Assembly (NCBI GenBank): GCA_024235135.1
Contig: JACKMZ010000001.1
Coordinates: forward strand, 372,001-436,000
Reading direction: 5' to 3'
DNA: 64,000 bases
Source: Gammaproteobacteria bacterium
GTDB lineage: Bacteria; Pseudomonadota; Gammaproteobacteria; Competibacterales; Competibacteraceae
Each line of letters opens with the position of its first letter. Position 1 is the stretch's first letter. The translations under genes and the position numbers were made by a program. Shown here piece by piece: positions 8,414 through 16,558 of the stretch. A model generated the notes under the pieces. That model did not search any database. It was given only the letters and a program-made list of their open reading frames with translations, and was not told the origin of the DNA.

Positions 8414-8592
8414 GCGCGCAAGTGAAGATCACTTTGGTTAGGAGTCTCAACGGTCGTTTGACGGCGCACCAGTCTTGCGTCCGAGGGTTGGGACTGCGGC
8501 GTATTTGGCAAAGCGTGCAGGTCGCCGATACCCCGGAGAACCGGGGAATGATCAATAAGGTGTCTTATCTACTCAAGGTTGAGGAGGCGTGA
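8410..8592 (+). CDS. rpmD: 50S ribosomal protein L30
   Basis: 60 residues, typical for L30. It contains KITLVRSLNGRLTAHQSCVR and the IWQSVQVADTPENRGMINKV segment. Its start overlaps the rpsE stop (ATGA), and its last codons provide the GAGGAG ribosome site of rplO. Confidence 0.96.
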   Translation: MSAQVKITLVRSLNGRLTAHQSCVRGLGLRRIWQSVQVADTPENRGMINKVSYLLKVEEA

Positions 8593-8594
8593 TC

Positions 8595-9029
8595 ATGCGT
8601 TTGAATACTTTAAAGCCGGCTCCCGGCAGTAAGCCTTCCCGCAAGCGAGTCGGTCGTGGCATTGGTTCGGGCCTAGGTAAGACCTGTGGACGTGGCCATA
8701 AGGGGCAACTGTCCCGCGCTGGCCATTTCAAGGTAGGTTTTGAAGGTGGCCAGATGCCGTTGCAACGGCGTCTGCCTAAGCGGGGCTTTCGTTCAATGAC
8801 CGTGAAGGACTCGGCCGAAGTACGACTTCAAGAGTTGGCGAATCTGGATGCCGAGGTCATTGATTTACAAGTACTCAAGGCGGCCGATATTATTCCTGTG
8901 TTTGCCAAACGTGTGAAGGTGATCGCCTCGGGCAAATTGGACAAAGCCGTGACGTTGCGGGGTGTGTTGCTGACCAAAGGCGCGCGGGCTGCGGTAGAAG
9001 CGGCTGGCGGTTCTTTGCTGGAAGAATAA
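8595..9029 (+). CDS. rplO: 50S ribosomal protein L15
   Basis: 144 residues from the ATG at 8595, with GAGGAG at 8581-8586; the in-frame GTG at 8589 is too close to that site. The glycine-rich N-terminal arm KRVGRGIGSGLGKTCGRGHK and the GFEGGQMPLQRRLPKRGF segment identify L15, a late-assembly 50S protein. Thirteen bases separate it from secY. Confidence 0.97.
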   Translation: MRLNTLKPAPGSKPSRKRVGRGIGSGLGKTCGRGHKGQLSRAGHFKVGFEGGQMPLQRRLPKRGFRSMTVKDSAEVRLQELANLDAEVIDLQVLKAADIIPVFAKRVKVIASGKLDKAVTLRGVLLTKGARAAVEAAGGSLLEE

Positions 9030-9042
9030 CCGAGCGCATTGC

Positions 9043-10377
9043 ATGTCTGCCACCCTGCCCAATCTGGGGAAGATGACCGAATTGCGCCAGCGCTTGTTGT
9101 TTTTGCTGGGCGCATTAGTCGTATTTCGTATCGGCACGCATATTCCGGTTCCTGGCATCGATCCTCACGCCATGGCGTTGTTGTTCGATCAACAACGAGG
9201 CACGATTCTGGACATGTTCAACATGTTCTCCGGGGGCGCGCTTAAGCGTCTAAGCATTTTTGCGTTGGGCATCATGCCGTATATATCGGCATCCATCATC
9301 TTGCAGTTGATGTCTGTGGTGGTTCCTGCCCTGGAGCAGTTGAAGAAAGAAGGCAACGCCGGACGCCGCAAGATCATGCAATACACACGCTATCTGACGG
9401 TGGTTCTTGCAACCTTCCAGTCTATCGGCGTCAGTATTGCCTTGCAGAATCAAGTGATCGGCGGTTCATCCGTGGTCATCGCGCCGGGTGCTGCCTTTGT
9501 ATTCACCTCGGCGGTGACTTTGGTAACAGGTACGATATTTCTGATGTGGCTGGGTGAGCAAGTCACCGAGCGAGGAATAGGCAACGGCATTTCCATGATT
9601 ATTTTTGCTGGAATCGTGGCCGGGCTACCCCATGCCGTCGGTGGCACTCTGGAACTGGCGCGGGTAGGTGAATTGCACCCTTTGCTGGTGATATTCCTGC
9701 TGATTATCGCCTTGGCGGTGACGGCTTTCGTTGTTTTCGTCGAGCGCGGTCAGCGGCGGATAACGGTGAACTATGCCAAACGCCAGCAGGGGCGGCGCTT
9801 GTATGCAGCGCAAAGTAGCCACCTGCCGCTGAAACTGAATATGTCTGGGGTGATTCCGCCGATTTTCGCGTCCAGCCTGATACTGTTCCCCGCCACGCTG
9901 GGCAGTTGGTTCGGTAACGCGCCCGGCTTAGGTTGGTTGGCGGACATCAGTTCAACGCTGTCGCCGGGTCAACCACTGTATGTCGCCTGCTATGCTGGAT
10001 TGATCATTTTCTTCTGCTTTTTCTATACCGCATTGGTTTTCAATTCCAAGGAAACGGCGGATCAGCTTAAGAAGTCGGGTGCTTTCATCCCAGGAATTCG
10101 GCCGGGCGTTCAGACCGCCGCCTATATCGATAAGGTGTTGACTCGCCTGACGATGGCGGGTGCTGTTTACATCACCGCCGTCTGTTTGATGCCGGAGTTC
10201 TTGATTCTTTATTGGAATGTGCCGTTTTATTTCGGTGGAACGTCCTTGTTGATCATCGTCGTCGTGGTTATGGATTTTATGGCTCAGGTGCAGGCACATT
10301 TGATGTCGCATCAATACGAGAGCCTCATGAAGAAGGCCGGTCTGAAGAATCCAGGTGGACAAGGTTTATTGCGTTAA
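9043..10377 (+). CDS. secY: Preprotein translocase subunit SecY
   Basis: 444 residues, full length, with about ten hydrophobic segments, forming the Sec channel in the inner membrane with SecE and SecG. Visible signatures are RIGTHIPVPGID early in the chain, GIMPYISASIILQL in TM2, and the cytoplasmic loop VEVRQ-type segment VERGQRRITVNYAKRQQGRR. The usual position after rplO supports the call. The start MSATLPNLGKMTELRQRL is typical. Confidence 0.98.
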   Translation: MSATLPNLGKMTELRQRLLFLLGALVVFRIGTHIPVPGIDPHAMALLFDQQRGTILDMFNMFSGGALKRLSIFALGIMPYISASIILQLMSVVVPALEQLKKEGNAGRRKIMQYTRYLTVVLATFQSIGVSIALQNQVIGGSSVVIAPGAAFVFTSAVTLVTGTIFLMWLGEQVTERGIGNGISMIIFAGIVAGLPHAVGGTLELARVGELHPLLVIFLLIIALAVTAFVVFVERGQRRITVNYAKRQQGRRLYAAQSSHLPLKLNMSGVIPPIFASSLILFPATLGSWFGNAPGLGWLADISSTLSPGQPLYVACYAGLIIFFCFFYTALVFNSKETADQLKKSGAFIPGIRPGVQTAAYIDKVLTRLTMAGAVYITAVCLMPEFLILYWNVPFYFGGTSLLIIVVVVMDFMAQVQAHLMSHQYESLMKKAGLKNPGGQGLLR

Positions 10378-10450
10378 GCAACGTCGTGGAACCCTGTCGG
10401 GTCAGTTTTAGTGGGGTTGCTGCTGTTTCGCACCCGTTGGAGGTACAAAG

Positions 10451-10564
10451 ATGAAAGTGCAAGCTTCTGTAAAAAAAATCTGTCGCAACTGCAAGGTTAT
10501 CCGCCGTCATGGTTCTGTGCGCATCATTTGTGTGGATGCTCGGCATAAGCAGCGCCAAGGCTGA
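10451..10564 (+). CDS. rpmJ: 50S ribosomal protein L36, zinc-binding form
   Basis: A 37-residue reading frame starting MKVQASVKKICRNCKVIRR, with GGAGG about 9 bases before the ATG. Cys11, Cys14, Cys27 and His32 form the L36 zinc ribbon (C+ type). L36 is a small 50S protein near the peptidyl transferase centre. It lies between secY and rpsM as in enterobacteria. Many gammaproteobacteria have a zinc-free paralogue under Zur control, but none is in this window. Confidence 0.95.
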   Translation: MKVQASVKKICRNCKVIRRHGSVRIICVDARHKQRQG

Positions 10565-10566
10565 GT

Positions 10567-10595
10567 TTGTTCGCGCGGGTTTTTTGGGATATACT
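10567..10595 (+). promoter_or_regulatory. Candidate alpha-operon promoter
   Basis: TTGTTC at 10567-10572 and TATACT at 10590-10595 are separated by 17 bases and lie 33 bases before rpsM. The -10 matches consensus at five of six positions and the -35 at three. This would let rpsM-rplQ be expressed apart from the spc group. Seen by eye only. Confidence 0.4.
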
Positions 10596-10627
10596 GAAAA
10601 ATTCACTGTTTCGGATAGGAGTAGGGC

Positions 10628-10984
10628 ATGGCCCGTATTGCAGGTATAAATATCCCGGTTAATAAACATGCGGTGATCGCCCTGCAGTCGATCTACGGCG
10701 TGGGGCCGAACCGCGCTAAAGAGATCTGCCTGGCCGCTTCGATAGCGCCGGAGACAAAAATCAAAGACTTGGAAGAGGTTCAGGTCGAAGCACTGCGCGC
10801 AGCGGTAGCCAAATACAGTGTGGAAGGTGATCTGCGCCGCGAAATCTCTATGAACATCAAGAGATTGATGGACCTGGGATGTTATCGGGGTCTGCGCCAT
10901 CGGCGCGGCTTGCCGGTGCGAGGGCAACGCACTCGCACCAATGCCCGTACCCGCAAGGGACCGCGGCGCGCTATTCGCAAATAA
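10628..10984 (+). CDS. rpsM: 30S ribosomal protein S13
   Basis: 118 residues beginning MARIAGINIPVNKHAVIAL. It has the helix-hairpin region QSIYGVGPNRAKEIC and the basic C-terminal tail GLPVRGQRTRTNARTRKGPR that reaches the P-site tRNA. GGATAGGAG lies upstream of the ATG. First gene of the alpha group. Confidence 0.98.
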   Translation: MARIAGINIPVNKHAVIALQSIYGVGPNRAKEICLAASIAPETKIKDLEEVQVEALRAAVAKYSVEGDLRREISMNIKRLMDLGCYRGLRHRRGLPVRGQRTRTNARTRKGPRRAIRK

Positions 10985-11004
10985 TCAAAAACTGGAACTG
11001 ATCA

Positions 11005-11394
11005 ATGGCCAAACCCGCCGCTAAGACGCGTAAACGCGTCAAGAAGAGCGTAGTGGAAGGCATCGCCTTTATTCACGCTTCTTTCAACAATACCATTATT
11101 ACCATTACCGATCGCCAGGGTAATGCTTTAGCCTGGGCGACGGCCGGCGGTTCCGGCTTTCGCGGGTCGCGAAAGAGTACCCCGTTTGCCGCGCAGGTGG
11201 CGGCTGAGAAAGTCAGCAACGTGGTCAAGGAGTTCGGCCTCAAGAATCTTGAGGTCAACGTCAAGGGGCCGGGTCCGGGCCGGGAATCGGCTGTACGTGC
11301 GCTAAACGCCGCTGGATTCAAAATTCTCAGCATCATGGATGTCACGCCGATTCCGCATAACGGCTGTCGTCCTCCCAAAAAGCGCCGAGTATAA
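11005..11394 (+). CDS. rpsK: 30S ribosomal protein S11
   Basis: 129 residues with FIHASFNNTIITITDRQGN near residues 23-41 and the C-terminal signature DVTPIPHNGCRPPKKRRV. S11 lies on the 30S platform and contacts the Shine-Dalgarno helix. An Asn-Gly pair in the C-terminal signature is the isoaspartate site described for E. coli S11. Confidence 0.98.
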   Translation: MAKPAAKTRKRVKKSVVEGIAFIHASFNNTIITITDRQGNALAWATAGGSGFRGSRKSTPFAAQVAAEKVSNVVKEFGLKNLEVNVKGPGPGRESAVRALNAAGFKILSIMDVTPIPHNGCRPPKKRRV

Positions 11395-11406
11395 GGGAGT
11401 CTTTAC

Positions 11407-12030
11407 GTGGCACGATACATCGGACCGAAATGTAAACTGAGTCGCCGCGAGGGGTCCGATCTGGCCCTGAAATCTGCGGCACGTCCTCTTGAGTCCAAAT
11501 GTAATTTGGAACGGTTGCCAGGCCAGCATGGCGCCCGGCGTACCCGCTTATCCGATTACGGATTGCAGTTGCGGGAAAAGCAGAAACTGCGGCGTATCTA
11601 CGGAGTGCTGGAGCGGCAATTCCTGAATTACTATAAGGAAGCGGCGCGCCGTAAGGGGGCTACCGGCGAAAATCTATTGCGATTGCTGGAGAGCCGCCTG
11701 GATAACGTGGTTTATCGGATGGGGTTGGGTGTGACGCGCGCGGAGGCTAGACAGCTGGTTTCCCATCGGGCCATTACGGTCAACAACCAACGTATCAATA
11801 TTCCGTCTTACCAAGTGCAACCGGAAGATGTTATTGCGGTGTACGAGAAAAGTCGGTCTCAAACTCGTATTCAATACGCGCTGCAGCTCGCGCAGAGTAC
11901 GGGTGGGTTCGTCGACTGGGTGGATGTCGATGTCAACAAAATGACAGGTGTGTTCAAGCGGATACCGGATCGTAGCGACTTGCCTCCCGATATCAATGAA
12001 TCGCTTGTCGTGGAGTTGTATTCCAAGTAA
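11407..12030 (+). CDS. rpsD: 30S ribosomal protein S4
   Basis: 207 residues starting at GTG (MARYIGPKCKLSRREG), with GGGAG about 7 bases upstream. The S4 RNA-binding domain contains RLDNVVYRMGLGVTRAEARQ near residues 97-116. S4 nucleates 30S assembly, and in E. coli it represses the alpha operon at rpsM. Full length. Confidence 0.98.
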   Translation: MARYIGPKCKLSRREGSDLALKSAARPLESKCNLERLPGQHGARRTRLSDYGLQLREKQKLRRIYGVLERQFLNYYKEAARRKGATGENLLRLLESRLDNVVYRMGLGVTRAEARQLVSHRAITVNNQRINIPSYQVQPEDVIAVYEKSRSQTRIQYALQLAQSTGGFVDWVDVDVNKMTGVFKRIPDRSDLPPDINESLVVELYSK

Positions 12031-12051
12031 TGCCTAAGGTGAAGTGAGCTG

Positions 12052-13059
12052 ATGTCAGGCCCTTTCGAATTTCTCAAACCGCGTATTGTGGATGTTGATG
12101 TCGTCGATCGTAAACAGGCACGCATCACGTTGGAACCATTGGAACGCGGTTTCGGTTACACGCTGGGTAACGCCCTGCGCCGTATTCTGCTCTCCTCGAT
12201 TCCCGGCGCCGCCATAGTCGAGTGCGAGATCGATGGGGTTTTGCACGAGTATTCGGCGCTTGAAGGCGTGCAGGAGGATGTCATCGATATTCTCTTGAAC
12301 CTTAAGGGGGTTGCGCCGATTTTGCATGGTGCTAACGAGGCTATGTTGCGTTTGACGAAGAAGGGACCCGGTCCAGTATTGGCCGAAGATATCGAGTGTG
12401 GACACACGGTCGAAATCGTCAATCCCAAGCACGAGATCGCCAATCTGACCAAGAGCGGTGAGCTTAACATGAGGCTCAAGGTTGAGAAGGGGCGCGGCTA
12501 TCGGCCCGCTATACGGCGTGCTGTAAACGAAGAAGAAAGCCGTCCTATTGGCCGTTTGCAATTGGATGCCTCGTTTAGTCCGATCGTCCGGGTCAGCTAT
12601 AAGGTGGAAAGTGCTCGCGTTGAACAGCGCACCGATCTGGATAAGCTCATTATTCATCTGGACACCAATGGCACCATCGACCCGGAAGAGGCGATTCGCA
12701 CCGCTGCTCGGATTTTGCTGGATCAATTATCGGTGTTCGTCGATCTCAGAGGCAAGGAGGACGCGCAACCGGAGCTTCCGCCCCCGGATATCGATCCCAT
12801 CTTGCTGCGCCCGGTGGATGATTTGGAATTGACCGTGCGCTCCGCCAACTGCCTCAAGGCGGAAAATATCTACTTCATCGGTGATTTGATTCAGCGTACC
12901 GAAGTGGAATTGTTGAAAACGCCTAATCTCGGTAAGAAGTCGTTAACCGAAATCAAGGATGTATTGGCCGCCCATGGCCTGTCCTTAGGGATGAAACTGG
13001 AAAATTGGCCACCGCCAAGCCTTGGCGGAGAAAAAGTCGAAATCAAGACTACGGTCTAG
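12052..13059 (+). CDS. rpoA: RNA polymerase alpha subunit
   Basis: 335 residues. The N-terminal dimerisation domain (about 1-230) has RGFGYTLGNALRRILLSSIPG. A linker around 235-255 is acidic and proline rich. The C-terminal domain has LELTVRSANCLKAENIYFIG and PNLGKKSLTEIKDVLAAHGL, which bind UP elements and activators. Located between rpsD and rplQ as in most proteobacteria. Confidence 0.98.
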   Translation: MSGPFEFLKPRIVDVDVVDRKQARITLEPLERGFGYTLGNALRRILLSSIPGAAIVECEIDGVLHEYSALEGVQEDVIDILLNLKGVAPILHGANEAMLRLTKKGPGPVLAEDIECGHTVEIVNPKHEIANLTKSGELNMRLKVEKGRGYRPAIRRAVNEEESRPIGRLQLDASFSPIVRVSYKVESARVEQRTDLDKLIIHLDTNGTIDPEEAIRTAARILLDQLSVFVDLRGKEDAQPELPPPDIDPILLRPVDDLELTVRSANCLKAENIYFIGDLIQRTEVELLKTPNLGKKSLTEIKDVLAAHGLSLGMKLENWPPPSLGGEKVEIKTTV

Positions 13060-13112
13060 GCTCCCTTTTGGGTACGGCCTCGTTAAGTCAAGTGAGTTAA
13101 GGGACAAGTCCT

Positions 13113-13487
13113 ATGCGCCATCGTAAAGCCAGTCGTAGATTTGGTCGCACTAGCAGCCATCGCCAAGCCATGTTCCGTAACATGGCTGTTTCGCTGTTCA
13201 ACCATGAATTGATCAAAACCACCTTGCCCAAGGCCAAGGAACTGCGCCGGGTCGCCGAACCTTTGATTACATTGGCCAAGGAGGATGGTATGGCGCATCG
13301 GCGCTTGGCTTTTGACCGGCTCCGAGATCGGGCTGTGGTGACTAAGCTGTTCAATGAGCTGGGACCCCGTTATCAGCAGCGTCCCGGTGGCTATTTGCGG
13401 ATTTTGAAATGCGGCTTCCGGCCAGGCGATAGTGCGCCGATGGCTTACGTTGAGTTGGTGGATCGGCCCGGCATCGTTGCGGAATAA
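13113..13487 (+). CDS. rplQ: 50S ribosomal protein L17
   Basis: 124 residues starting MRHRKASRRFGRTSSHRQAM, the invariant L17 N-terminus, with LFNHELIKTTLPKAKELRRV. L17 is near the tunnel exit. It is the last gene of the ribosomal run and is followed by a strong terminator. Confidence 0.98.
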   Translation: MRHRKASRRFGRTSSHRQAMFRNMAVSLFNHELIKTTLPKAKELRRVAEPLITLAKEDGMAHRRLAFDRLRDRAVVTKLFNELGPRYQQRPGGYLRILKCGFRPGDSAPMAYVELVDRPGIVAE

Positions 13488-13504
13488 CCTTGTTTATCGA
13501 TGGT

Positions 13505-13537
13505 AAAAGCCGGGGGTAAACCCGGCTTTTTCTTTTT
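13505..13537 (+). terminator. Rho-independent terminator of the ribosomal run
   Basis: AAAAGCCGGG (13505-13514) pairs perfectly with CCCGGCTTTT (13521-13530) around a six-base loop and is followed by TCTTTTT. It ends the S10-spc-alpha transcription unit. Confidence 0.93.
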
Positions 13538-13540
13538 GTT

Positions 13541-14281
13541 ATGTTAGGCTTGTTTACCGATTTTGGGCTACACGGGCCTTATACCGGTTTATTGAAACTT
13601 GCGCTGGCCAAGTGGGCTCCGGGTGTTCCCGTCATCGACTTGTTTCATGACGTACCGCCTTTCGAGAGCCAGGCGGCGGCCTACTTGCTGGCCGCGTATG
13701 TGCCAGAATTTCCCAAGGGTACTGTGTTTCTCGGTGTCGTCGATCCTGGCGTCGGCAGCGCGCGTGACGGATTGATCGTCCACGCTGACGATTACTGGTT
13801 GGTCGGTCCGGACAACGGATTGTTCGATCGCGTGGCCGCCCGTGCCGGAAGATTCGAAGCCTGGCGGATTACTTGGCACCCTCCGCGCCTGTCGGCGTCA
13901 TTCCATGGGCGTGATCTTTTTGCCCCGGTTGCAGGTATGCTGGCTACCCAACCTTCAATCGCTGATGCCTTAGGTCAGCGGATTGAATTGAAATTGCATG
14001 ATTGGCCCAAAGAACTGCCGCGCATTATCTATATCGATCATTACGGCAATGCCATGACTGGCATACGGGCCCAAGCTATACCCCAGGCCGCGCAGTTGAT
14101 TATTGACGGACAGGATCTTCGCTGGTCGCGTACGTTCGCGCAGGTGCCCGTGGGGCAGGGATTCTGGTACGAGAATTCCAGTGGTCTGGTGGAAATCGCC
14201 GTTAATCAAGGCAGCGCAGCAAAGTGTTTCGATCTGCGGGTCGGTAGTGGTATTCAGATCATGACCGAGAGTATTGGATAG
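13541..14281 (+). CDS. SAM hydrolase, DUF62 / SAM hydroxide adenosyltransferase family
   Basis: 246 residues. The N-terminus LGLFTDFGLHGPYTGLLKLA, with its TDFG motif, and the segments VIDLFHDVPPF and GVVDPGVGSARDGL, plus LVGPDNGLF, are hallmarks of the DUF62 family (COG1912). Characterised members split S-adenosylmethionine with water or hydroxide into adenosine and methionine; relatives are the halogenases FlA and SalL. The C-terminal half has YIDHYGNAMTGI. The physiological role is unclear in the family. The ATG lies three bases after the terminator T-run and has no Shine-Dalgarno; family alignment still supports this start, because TDFG should lie close to the N-terminus. Confidence 0.85.
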   Translation: MLGLFTDFGLHGPYTGLLKLALAKWAPGVPVIDLFHDVPPFESQAAAYLLAAYVPEFPKGTVFLGVVDPGVGSARDGLIVHADDYWLVGPDNGLFDRVAARAGRFEAWRITWHPPRLSASFHGRDLFAPVAGMLATQPSIADALGQRIELKLHDWPKELPRIIYIDHYGNAMTGIRAQAIPQAAQLIIDGQDLRWSRTFAQVPVGQGFWYENSSGLVEIAVNQGSAAKCFDLRVGSGIQIMTESIG

Positions 14282-14424
14282 ATGGCGTAGGCTCCCTGGG
14301 AACCCTGGGTCTGGAGACCAGCTAAGATGGCTAGTTCAGGGTCGGTTCAGTTTGTCTGAAGATAATGACTTCAGTTGTTTCAAATTCACTGATGATCGGT
14401 AGGCTTGATGAAAAGGTTGAAGCC

Positions 14425-14889
14425 ATGACAACAAAAATTGCGCCGATGGCGGCGGCGATGGTCTGCGCCGGTTTGCTGGTGAGCGGTTGTGCTCCCAGCT
14501 TGTCGGGTAGCGCCTATTCTCGCTCGCAGGCCCGTGAGACTCAGCAGGTTGAATTCGGCGTTGTGGAAGGTGTGCGCAACGTCATGATCGAGGGTACCAA
14601 AACCCCGGTCGGAACGGTTACCGGTGCGGCGCTCGGTGGTTTGGCGGGTAGCACGGTAGGCGGTGGTCGGGGTAAGGCCGCCGCAACCATCGGGGGGGCC
14701 GTGCTCGGCGGTATGGCGGGAGCGGCAACGGAAGAGGCGATCACTCGCCGCCAGGGTTTTGAGATCACCGTGCGTTTGGACAACGGACGATTTATTGCCG
14801 TGACCCAGGAAGCCGATGAGCCCTTCAATCCCGGTGATCGGGTACGAGTGCTTCGCGGCTATGATGGGACGACTCGGGTAACACACTGA
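14425..14889 (+). CDS. SlyB-like glycine-zipper outer-membrane lipoprotein
   Basis: 154 residues from the ATG at 14425, with AAAAGG 8 bases upstream. Residues 1-22 form a lipoprotein signal peptide ending in the lipobox LVSGC. Residues about 60-105 are a glycine zipper (ALGGLAGSTVGGGRGKAA, AVLGGMAGAA). The tail is a small beta domain (GFEITVRLDNGRFIAVTQ). This layout matches SlyB/Pcp, outer-membrane lipoproteins linked to envelope integrity and, in enterobacteria, PhoPQ control. An earlier ATG at 14365 would spoil the signal peptide. Confidence 0.8.
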   Translation: MTTKIAPMAAAMVCAGLLVSGCAPSLSGSAYSRSQARETQQVEFGVVEGVRNVMIEGTKTPVGTVTGAALGGLAGSTVGGGRGKAAATIGGAVLGGMAGAATEEAITRRQGFEITVRLDNGRFIAVTQEADEPFNPGDRVRVLRGYDGTTRVTH

Positions 14890-14923
14890 GATCGCAAGAG
14901 TAAGCCGGGCGGATGGCCTTTTG

Positions 14924-15808
14924 TCATTCGCTGGATTTGATGTCGATCTGGGCCGATTCACGCAGTTTCTGCAAGTGATCCTGGAGCGTGCGTTCTTGAA
15001 CCATTTGCACGAGTCGAGGCCGTAGTTCTTCCAATGAAGGGGCCTCCGTGGTCCGTGAATCATCCAGGTAAATGATGTGCCAGCCGAAGCGGGTTTTCAC
15101 AGGTTGCTGCGTGAACGTGCCTTTCTTCAGACCGGCGACGGCTTGGCTAAACGGTTCGGGCATGATATCCGCGCTGAACCACCCCAGGTCACCGCCTCGC
15201 TGAGCGGAATTATCGCTGGAATGCGCCTTGGCCAACTCTGAGAAATCAGCTCCTTCTTTAAGTTCTTGTATTAATTGTTTGGCCTCGTCTTCATTGTCCA
15301 CCAGGATATGGCGAACTTTGTACTCCGGCGTCACTAGGGTGGGTAGCAGCTTCTCATATTCCTGTGTCAAGATTTCATCACCCAAGGGCTGAGCTTCGAA
15401 CAGGTGGTGCACCGCGGCGGTCGTAATCAGATTGCGGCGGCTGATTTCCAACTGCAAAGCCAGTTCGGCATCCTGCTCAAGCAGTTTTTCGTGCTCCGCC
15501 TCCTGGAGCAATAATTCTTGGTTCACCAAGTCGCTAATCAGACTATCCATATCGATGGCCTGCTTGTTACCGGCTTGGCGTTGATGACGTTGAACGTAAG
15601 CTTCGATCAGGGCTTTGGGAAGTGATACGCCATTGACCACGGCCACGGGATCGGGTAGGTCGGCATGAGGCGTGGAACTCTCGGTGGTCGGGGTTGTTCC
15701 CGGTTTCTTGATGGGTTGCGTTGTCGGTTCCACCGCCCAAAGTGGCATGCTGATCAGCATTACCGATATTAGCAAACTGGACTTGAATAAAGGCATAACC
15801 GTTTTCAT
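14924..15808 (-). CDS. Periplasmic parvulin-type peptidyl-prolyl isomerase
   Basis: 294 residues. A signal peptide (residues 1-25, ending PLWAVE) precedes a Pro/Thr-rich linker and a SurA-like helical region (VAVVNGVSLPKALIEAYV). The parvulin domain lies near residues 160-250 with YKVRHILVDNEDEAKQLI, DFSELAKAHSSD, GGDLGWFSADIMPEPF and FGWHIIYLDDSR. It should help outer-membrane or secreted proteins fold. It resembles PrsA/Cbf2-type foldases rather than SurA, which has two parvulin domains. It lies directly downstream of bolA on the same strand. Confidence 0.85.
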   Translation of the reverse strand: MKTVMPLFKSSLLISVMLISMPLWAVEPTTQPIKKPGTTPTTESSTPHADLPDPVAVVNGVSLPKALIEAYVQRHQRQAGNKQAIDMDSLISDLVNQELLLQEAEHEKLLEQDAELALQLEISRRNLITTAAVHHLFEAQPLGDEILTQEYEKLLPTLVTPEYKVRHILVDNEDEAKQLIQELKEGADFSELAKAHSSDNSAQRGGDLGWFSADIMPEPFSQAVAGLKKGTFTQQPVKTRFGWHIIYLDDSRTTEAPSLEELRPRLVQMVQERTLQDHLQKLRESAQIDIKSSE

Positions 15809-15814
15809 GAAGGG

Positions 15815-16084
15815 TCAAAGCTCGTCAGGCGCCAACGCTCGAATGCTCAGCGCATGAATTTCATGTTCCATGAGATCGCCGACCGCCTGATATACGAGAC
15901 GGTGGCGTTGCAGTCTGGATTGCCCGACAAAAGTGTCCGATACGATGAGTAGATTGAAGTGACCTCCCCCGCTACGAGCTCCGGCATGACCTGCGTGTGC
16001 GGCGCTGTCGTCGATGATCTGCAATTCGCTGGGGGCGAGAGCAGCGCGTAGGCGCTGCTCCAATAAGGCGACCCGCACGCTCAC
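15815..16084 (-). CDS. BolA family protein
   Basis: 89 residues starting at GTG, overlapping the yciI stop codon (GTGA). The BolA fold is shown by the segments VALLEQRLRAAL, ELQIIDDSAAHAGH, GGGHFNLLIVSDTFVGQSRL and QRHRLVYQAVGDLM. BolA-type proteins partner with monothiol glutaredoxins in [2Fe-2S] handling and are tied to stress and morphology in enterobacteria. The histidine-rich stretch HAGHAGARSGGGH is typical of the variable loop. No glutaredoxin gene is nearby. Confidence 0.87.
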   Translation of the reverse strand: MSVRVALLEQRLRAALAPSELQIIDDSAAHAGHAGARSGGGHFNLLIVSDTFVGQSRLQRHRLVYQAVGDLMEHEIHALSIRALAPDEL

Positions 16085-16380
16085 GGTAATACCTTTTTGA
16101 ACGGCAGGACTTCAACTGAGGTAAATACTCCGGCAGCCACATAGGGATCACTTTGCGCCCAGTCTTGCGCTTCCTGCAGCGATGGAAATTCCACGACCAT
16201 GACGGAGCCGCTGAAACCCGCGGGGCCTGGATCGGGGCTATCGATGGCTGGACAAGGGCCGGCCAGGATCACGCGGCCCTGTTCCTGCAAAGTTTGCAGG
16301 CGTTGCAGATGGGCGGGGCGTGCCTCCATCCGTTTGTTCAGGGTGGCGGGCGCATCGCGGCCGATGATGACATACAACAT
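16081..16380 (-). CDS. YciI-like protein
   Basis: 99 residues, ferredoxin-like YciI fold, shown by MLYVIIGRDAP, RPAHLQRLQTLQEQGRVILA, the GPCPAID segment and SLQEAQDWAQSDPYVAAGVF. The conserved His of HLQRL and Asp of SDPY form the putative active site of this family, whose substrate is unknown. It is the first gene of a three-gene minus-strand unit with bolA and the isomerase. In many gammaproteobacteria yciI lies beside ispZ, which is missing here. Confidence 0.85.
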   Translation of the reverse strand: MLYVIIGRDAPATLNKRMEARPAHLQRLQTLQEQGRVILAGPCPAIDSPDPGPAGFSGSVMVVEFPSLQEAQDWAQSDPYVAAGVFTSVEVLPFKKVLP

Positions 16381-16558
16381 GGATGTTACTCCTAAGGGGG
16401 CGTGGTTAGATCAGGATTTGGAACAATCATCTGGCTCAGCAGTAGCGGTACCGGGTTCAGCAGTTGATTGCCATGGTTGTTGTCGCGTGGGACGAGTGGG
16501 CGTGGATGTCCGGCGATTCCGGTAGCCACGGATGTTTGGCTGTTGTAGAGTTTTTGCC

